A DNA stretch of 64,000 bases from Lasioglossum baleicum (taxonomy: Eukaryota > Arthropoda > Insecta > Hymenoptera > Halictidae): contig NC_134936.1 in NCBI RefSeq assembly GCF_051020765.1, positions 5,083,045-5,147,044 of the forward strand, written 5' to 3'. Shown here one piece after another: positions 57,940 to 64,000 of this stretch (the stretch's first letter is position 1; each line of letters starts with the position of its first letter). Below the pieces are notes generated by a model. The model was not told the DNA's origin, ran no database searches, and saw only the letters and a list, made by a program, of their open reading frames with translations. The position numbers and the translations under genes were made by a program.

Positions 57940-59963
57940 CTAAATTTCTACGTTACATGCCTGAGCTAATGAGTTGATTCTGTTGCTATTATTTTTAATT
58001 TGATTTGTTAGTTGATCTGTTTGAGATTTTATGGCTGAGTCTATTATATATTTTATTTGGGAGATTAGAGAGAGAGCGTTTTGTGATTGAGGTTGGGTTT
58101 GGTGTGTGGTTGGGATTGTTGTTGGATGGGTCGAGGCTGTGTTTATTAGGTTTGATAGTTCTTTTCTGTCTGTGTTGTTTGTTACGATCTGGCTGAAAGA
58201 TTTGTACGGTTTGATGAAGTTTGAAGTGAACGTGTGTATGGTTTCCTTTTCTAATTGAGTAGCTAATCTTTTTGATTCTATTCTTTCTTTCAGTTCTTTT
58301 AATTTTGGGCAACCTCTGTAGGAGGCTGGATGTCCATGTGTTTTGCAGTTGACGCAATATGGGGGAGAGTCTGCGTTTTCGGTTTGGGAGTCTGCGGAAC
58401 GTGGACACTCTCCGGGATTGTGATCGTGTTCACATTTGACGCATCTATAATTTAAGTTGCAGTTTTGAGCTACATGTCCTATGCGTTGGCATCTCATGCA
58501 CTGGATGCGATCCTTTTTTATTATTTTCTCCCATTTGACAATTGTGTGTAATAGGGATTTGATTTGATTCAGATTTTTCGGGTTGCTATCCGCGGATATT
58601 TGTACCATGAATATTGGTAGGGTTCTGCCTGCTTCTGAGGATTTTTTGTAGTGAATCTTTTTACTGAAGTGAAGGAGAGGCCTTCAATTTTTAAATTATT
58701 TAGAGCTGTGAGAATTTCGTCGGGGTCAAAGTTTCCTTCTACGTTTTTGAGTAAGATCGTTGTGTTTTTGTCTGCTTTTGGTGTATATGTGAAGAATTGA
58801 ATTTGCATGTTTTTAAGTGTTTCGCACGCTGTTTTGTGGTTAGCTATCGATTGGGTCTGTAGTATGTGTTTGTTGTTGTTAAGTTTTTTGAAGTTGAAAT
58901 CGTTCATTATGAGAGATAGTTTGGCTATTATATTTTTGATTGTGTTAGTGTGAATAGTGTTGGGGGGAGGTTTGAATGATTTTTTGAAGGTGGAATTATC
59001 TTCGAACTCAGAAGAAGGCAGTGTTTGTTCGTTTTTACCTGTTAGGTGAGGGTATTTCGCGGTACCGTTCTTTATGACTTTCGGGTGGTGTGAGAGAGTT
59101 GTTGTGCCGCTGGGCCCTGCTGACATTTGCTGGGTGGGGCTACCTGGGATTGTCACTGTGTTGTTTGCTGGAACGGATGATGGTGATGTTGAAGTTGGTG
59201 TTGGTGCGGGAGTGAGGGTTTCTCCGGTTTTTCCTGTCCTATTGTTGAGCTGCGCTGGGATTTTATTGGGGATGGAGTTTTCCTGGTTTATTGGTGCTTT
59301 GGCCGTGTCCTTTTTTTTAGATAAAGAGTCGTCTTCTGTGCTGTTGTGGGGTCTTTTGGTACCTGCTCCGGTTAATGGTTTTTGCCTGTTGACGTCGTCT
59401 TCGATTTCGGTTGGGGTGGGCGTAATGTCCATGTCTAGGACTGCGTATCTGTTTGGGTTTGTGAAGTCTTGAGCTGTTGGAGCAGGCTTATTTTTTTTCC
59501 GTTCTTCTTCTAATTGTTCTTTTAAAGATTCGATCGTTTTGTAAAGGTTTTCGACCGTTTTGTTGAGGTTGCTTATCATTTGGATTAATTCTTCTACGGA
59601 TGCATTGTCCAGGTTGCTGTTTCCTTTTTTTGCTGTTTGTTGGGCGGTTTTCGTTGTCTTCGTTTTTGCCATTTCTGTGGTTATCGGTGTGGTTTTGAAT
59701 CGAGTTAATTTGTTTATTAAGTTTGGTGAGGGATTAACTCTTTTTGGTGTTTTGTTTTTAGCTAATAACTGTTTGATCAGGTGCGCAGTATGCGGTTCCG
59801 TGATGTCTTCGGTGGAAATTACATTCGGTTTTGTTTTTGTTGGCTGTCGTGATGTAGGTTGGTTGTATAGTGTAGGTGTGTGTGCTGCTCCTGGTGGGGA
59901 GTTCACATGTTCGATTGTTTCTGAGGATGATACACTTTCTGGGTTGAGTACCCCGTTTGGCAT
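57940..59963 (-). pseudogene. Retrotransposon ORF1 (Gag-like) with one frameshift
   Basis: The likely ATG is at 59961-59963 (MPNGVLNPES). A coiled-coil-like stretch, LIQMISNLNKTVENLYKTIE and SLKEQLEEERKK, is followed by a low-complexity Thr/Pro/Ser region. Next is a PRE_C2HC-type domain (NTTILLKNVEGNFDPDEI, then VKRFTTK). At a run of six T (58642-58647; A on the coding strand) the frame must change to continue into LPIFMVQISAD. Three zinc knuckles follow: CMRCQRIGHVAQNC, CVKCEHDHNPGEC and CVNCKTHGHPASYRGC. Stop at 57940, one base before the ORF2 ATG. ORF1 binds element RNA in this family. Either a one-base loss or programmed slippage explains the shift. Confidence 0.88.
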
Positions 59964-61648
59964 CGCGCGGATGCGCGCGAACTGATTTGAATTTTCCCTA
60001 TCCGTACACTTTGATTTTTTTAAATTTCTTATCACTGAATGTAACACAATGTGTTTTCGCTTCACAGTGCACTTGAGCACTGTGTTTTGCCGCACCACTG
60101 AACTGATAGGTTGAATGATAGACTCGGATCGGAACTTGTCGATTTTTTGGTGTGTACACCTGAGGGTTGCCTGGAGCGCAGGTAGCTCTCGGGGACAACC
60201 TACCCCTGCGAAGGTTCACTGTCGACTGCACTGAGCCAACTGAATTGTTGGAAACGTGATTTATATTTCTAGATGTAATGATTATACTGTAGAAATATTA
60301 ATTATGTTGATTTCATTTTTTAATTACTTCTGTAGAATGCTCAAGGTTTATCAGAGCCTGATAGACTTACAGAATAAATAGAACGTAACAATTTTAAGGT
60401 TAGCTTAGTTCTTCGCGGAAAAAACGTCGAAAAAATCGGTTTTTATTTTATTTAACAACGGCGCACCAAACCGAAAAATCTGAAAAAATTCATGAACAAT
60501 ACTTATAACAATATACTGCTACTGTAAAAATATAAAAGTGGACACTCGAGAACTTCCATGTGAAATCTGCATTTTTTCGATTTTTTTGATTTTTCACAAG
60601 CAGGATTTCCATTTTAAAAATCTGAAACTAATTGCAAAGTATGTATTTGGGTTCTTGACATGTGTCAGATTTTTTTCAGAATTTCTAAACGTCATTAACT
60701 AGGGAAAATAGGCCAAAAACTGATTTTTTGATTTTACCCCATAACTACCCTCCCGATCGAGATACAGGGTTGAAATTTTGCACAGTATGTTTTTTCTTGG
60801 TGCTCTATCGAATGGCACATCGTCGATAAAATTCGGTTCAAGGGCATTTTTGACTACCTTATCCGGCTATACCCTTTTCTACTGTAGACCGGCGCGGCAC
60901 TAACTTCAAACACAGCTGCCATAGGTAAAAAATTGCCGCCGCGAGTTCATGGGGTACGAGATATAGCGAGTTAAAGGAAAAATGGAAATTGTGCATTTTT
61001 TAAGCATATTTTCAGAAACACCTGGTATATCGAAATGTTAATGAAATTCAAAAAACAAAAGGAGTGCCTTGAAGAGAAAGAAACGCTCTTTCTATTGCTT
61101 TTTTGCACAAGATTCTACGATAATTTTTTCGTTTCCTGGAGCCAGTTAAAGTTAAAAAGCCCATATTTACTTCAATGTTGAATAACTCGAATAAAAAAAG
61201 TCGCACAATATTCAACAACCACATAATTTATACAGGAAAGATAGCCCTTCCAAATGATATTAACGCGATTTATAAAAAAAATTTGTTGCTCCCCCCGTGT
61301 GATGTCCAAAGTTGCACAAAATTTTTGTTAACCGTCAATGTTATCTTCATCTCGCTATAACTTTGTAAAAAACCAACATAGCAACAATTTGAAACAGAGC
61401 ATCTGAAACTAGAGGTTTCAGGCTTTCTAACCATTGTTTAACTATATCAATACGGCAATTTTTGACGGAGTTATGATCACGTAAAATGGGACTAATTTTT
61501 CGGGTTCGCACAAGTGATCCCTTAATTCTTTTGAGGAGTGTATAAAAATTGTGAAAAATCTAAATAGATCCAGTCCTGTAATTTTTAGAAAACAATATGT
61601 ACAATATGTATATCCGACACATTTTGTACCCGGTACGGTTAGTGTTAA

Positions 61649-61889
61649 CTTATCTATTCTTTTAAAAAAAACCAGCTATTATATTGTCAGTTAATCAAAT
61701 TAGTGTTGCAATCATTTCTTTTAGTTTCTTTAGTACAACTGGTAGGTAGTACAATTAGTGTACAAATAACGAAATTATGATATTGTATTTACGACTTGAT
61801 AGAAAATTAGTAGATAATTTATTAACTTTTCTGTTCTATCAAAAAACTATATCTATTCTATTGATAGTTAACCAAAGTAATGTTATAAT
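61649..61889. repeat. AT-rich tandem duplication beside the TTAA element
   Basis: TCTATTCTTTTAAAAAA to TTAATCAAATTAGTGTT (61654-61710) is resembled by TATCTATTCTATTGATAG to TTAACCAAAGTAATG (61848-61881). In addition, 61764-61815 resembles 51400-51448 on the other side of the element. Confidence 0.55.
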
Positions 61890-62991
61890 TGTCACGTCTG
61901 CCGACGTGTTGCCATAGGTTATAAGCATAGCCAATAAGAGTAGGATATTGTAACCGTAATTATTAAGAATATTGATTAGTTATAAGTAGTCATACTTCGC
62001 TCTGTTCATCAGATCCGATTCTCACCTCATACCATATACCCATTCTTATCTTAACTCTTGTATAATAATCATATCTTAATGTATTCCCCGTAGCAGTATC
62101 ACGTAGCATTCACCGTAATCATTAATCGCGCGCTTCTCATAACATCCATAGCGTTATGTCTAACGAGACATCCGGTAGAAAATAAGACACCTATGTATTC
62201 GACCTCACGATCCTAAAAAGAGTTCAGTCAGTTGAGTTCAATTCGGACAGCCAGTCTGACACGTTCGTTCAAGACTCCAGCGAGGCTCGCCGCCTCCTGG
62301 ATGTCCCGGTCCGGACTCCGACGAGTCCTCGCTCTCATCCGCCTTTGAGCGGTCCTGCTATAACACGCGCTTCTAGTTCATTATAATTTCATTTCATACG
62401 TTACAAATATATTCCCAGTTATTAATTTAATAAGTGAGTCTCGCTTAGTTCTTCTCCCTACATCCTCGTGCTGGCGATACTTTCCTATTCAATTCGCATT
62501 CGTCGCTATCAATTACGAAAGCTCGTGCGCGTCAACGAACGCGAGACGGAGGACAACAGCGGGGTATCTCCCGCCAACCGAGGATCACCGACGACGTGAT
62601 CTTCCCAGGACGAGTGAGGATCATCGTCCTTCCTACGACGATCCAGCCTGATTCGACTGCAGCCGTCAGCGAGCAACGGAAGCAGTTCGCATAAAGGAAG
62701 CCTGCCTGTCTTCACCGATCGCTATACTCAACTGTCCGATAAGTTGCTAGATATTTCCCTGCGAAAATTCGCGCCGTCTCAGTTATCTCTGTTCTCGTCC
62801 GCCGCTTTGGGGCGAATCTACTGTAAGCGTTAAGTAGAATACGCATGTTCGCGAAAGTCGTGGTTCCCAGTCAGACGTCGGACGTAACGTGCCGCGTGGA
62901 CAAAAGGTTGTATCGCATTTGAGACCGTCCAGTAAGGGGAATGGATCGCGGAACGATAGTTTTCGCGAAAGTCAGACTCCGGGACGTAACA
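61890..62991. mobile_element. Solo LTR with 5-bp target duplication
   Basis: Starts TGTCACGTCTGCCGACG, ends GGGACGTAACA, and is flanked by ATAAT at 61885-61889 and 62992-62996. 1102 bp, GC-richer than its surroundings, with no gag or pol coding on either side. TG-CA ends with 5-bp duplication fit a Gypsy or BEL type LTR left after recombination. Orientation cannot be fixed. Open frames inside (for example 62509-62715, minus) have no domain. Confidence 0.72.
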
Positions 62992-62996
62992 ATAAT

Positions 62997-63855
62997 CATT
63001 TATTTTAGTTTCGTTAGAAACATTAAACGTAGCAATATATTTTATAAAATTCAGAAAATTATTTTTTAATACTACAGAGTTCAAAAGTGCCATAATTAAA
63101 GCATGAATATTAGGTAAATAAAGTGTTCCAAAATGGGGAGTAATATTAAATTTGGTGGGAAATATTAATTTACTATACTATATAGGATATTCTATTATAT
63201 ATACTTGAAATATGGATGAACATAGAATATTAATCTCGCAATAATTGTTTGTATTATATCTTCCTCTTTCAGCTTTTTATAACATTTACGTAGAATATTT
63301 AAAAGTGACTTGCAGCACAACGATTATAAAAGTACACAATTACTTATATTCTTTGCAACAATTCCATTATAAGATGGGACAAAGTAATCTCCATGTTTGT
63401 GTTGGACGTTTGTTCGTGTTAAATATAAGTGACAATGAATATGTTGTATCTCTTTTGTTATTATTATTAAAAAATGTATTTGTTCAAACTATTATCAGAT
63501 TTTCCAAAAAGGCATCGCTGATTTTTGTTAGTCATAATTCTCGAAATTTTTTAAAAATATAATAGTATATTTGTCAAACGTATGCTTTAAATAATTTTCA
63601 AAGTCTCCTTCTCTCTTTTTATTTAAACGATAAAAACATTTTAGAATATATTGTACATATTATATGTCCAAGATGTACATAATATTATGCATTTTTATTT
63701 ACTTTACTCCATTTGTCATAATTAACTGTCATTCATTTTTTTAAATTTGTGTCTTCTTTAGGTATTTCTAGTGATTTTAATTTGACTTCTTTTAAATATT
63801 CCCATTTTTTCCTGCAAACAATTTTAATATATGTTCATTATTAATATTGACGATA
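62997..63855. other. AT-rich intergenic DNA
   Basis: A plus-strand open frame (63245-63562) follows a splice-acceptor-like TTCCTCTTTCAG at 63261-63272, but its translation has no recognisable domain and the composition is that of background. I do not call a gene. Confidence 0.4.
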
Positions 63856-64000
63856 TTAACACTTTACCTATTAATAGGATTTTCAATAATTTTGCTGTGC
63901 CAAAAGAAAGCATAGAAATTTTCTTTTACATTGCAATCTTAAATGAAACTATTAGATGACGTTATTGAGGGTGTCTTGTTAGTTCATAATGAAAATTGCT
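63856..64000. mobile_element. TTAA-flanked MITE, copy 3, cut by window end
   Basis: TTAACACTTTACC at the left, then CTATTAATAGGATTTTCAA and GACGTTATTGAGGGTG. It is inverted relative to copies 1 and 2 and lacks the CGG after the terminal TTACC. It continues beyond the window. Confidence 0.8.

Larger units (their letters stand above)
54147..60227 (-). mobile_element. Jockey-type non-LTR retrotransposon, nearly full length, defective
   Basis: Lies on the minus strand. A poly-A tail (18 T at 54147-54164 on the plus strand), two reading frames, and a 13-bp target duplication GCACTGAGCCAAC at 54134-54146 and 60228-60240. ORF1 is Gag-like, and ORF2 has an APE endonuclease and reverse transcriptase without RNase H, as in the Jockey clade. 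The 5' end near 60227 is probably complete, because about 260 bp of GC-rich leader precede ORF1. It carries a frameshift in ORF1 and stops and a frameshift in ORF2, so it is not autonomous now. Confidence 0.93.
51449..61648. mobile_element. 10.2-kb TTAA-flanked palindromic element with insertions
   Basis: TTAA at 51449-51452 and 61645-61648. Termini CACTACCCGTACC and GGTACGGTTAGTG are inverted. The left arm (51449-53308) and the right arm (54094-54146 plus 60241-61648) are inverted copies of about 1.5 kb. They share TTAAGGGATCACTTGTGCGA, GGCTTTTTAACTTTAACTGG, TTCTGAAAATATGCATT and GTTTCCAACAATTCAG or complements. A 362-bp MITE sits only in the left arm, and a 6.08-kb retrotransposon only in the right arm. 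Without these the element would be about 3.8 kb. The loop holds about 785 bp between two inverted tRNA-like units. TTAA and the palindromic form suggest a piggyBac-mobilised non-autonomous element. Confidence 0.85.

Noticed and set aside
63245..63562. 105-codon open frame after an acceptor-like TTCCTCTTTCAG
   Set aside because: AT-rich background composition, no domain and no donor partner that I could support.

Overview
This window looks like nuclear DNA of an insect, most likely a hymenopteran such as an ant. That assignment is an inference: it rests on the AT-rich background, the very high load of mariner, Tc1, hAT and TTAA-flanked DNA transposons, the palindromic elements ending in ACAGGGTGTCCC, and the type of the single host gene. 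There are no operons, RNA operons, CRISPR arrays or clear tRNA genes.

The only host gene I can support is a paired-like homeobox gene, very probably the Drgx (dorsal root ganglia homeobox) ortholog. It lies on the + strand in four coding exons: 2412-2617, 19653-19818, 23516-23729 and 44697-45186. The 5' exon with the start codon lies left of the window. The splice phases agree across all junctions and give 357 residues plus stop. The homeodomain is split between residues 46 and 47, and the last exon carries a CxCC motif and an OAR motif.

The introns (about 17.0, 3.7 and 21.0 kb, plus the upstream intron) are mostly transposon debris. Intron layout: upstream intron 1-2411 (rearranged IS630/mariner remnants and a TA-flanked mariner); intron 2618-19652 (hAT-type MITE, foldback elements, a foldback with a GAAATT-type satellite in its loop, a 41-bp minisatellite, Tc1 and mariner pseudogenes, a Tc-like element, a TTAA MITE); intron 19819-23515 (MITE, TA-flanked palindrome, hAT fragment with a perfect 8-bp target duplication); intron 23730-44696 (two oppositely oriented copies of one hAT element, many palindromes, and a 2.05-kb near-perfect palindrome nested in the second hAT). 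Several GC-richer blocks in the introns could hold enhancers, but this cannot be shown from one sequence.

Downstream of the gene (45187-64000) are a probable 3' UTR, more palindromic MITEs, a 10.2-kb TTAA-flanked palindromic element carrying two inverted tRNA-like pol III promoter units, a defective 6.1-kb jockey-type non-LTR retrotransposon inserted in one arm of that palindrome, a solo LTR with 5-bp target duplication, and a TTAA MITE cut by the window end.

The most unusual theme is modular palindromic elements: different outer termini are combined with shared inner arm modules, and the loops hold expanded satellite or tRNA-like sequence. All boundaries and similarities were read by eye.
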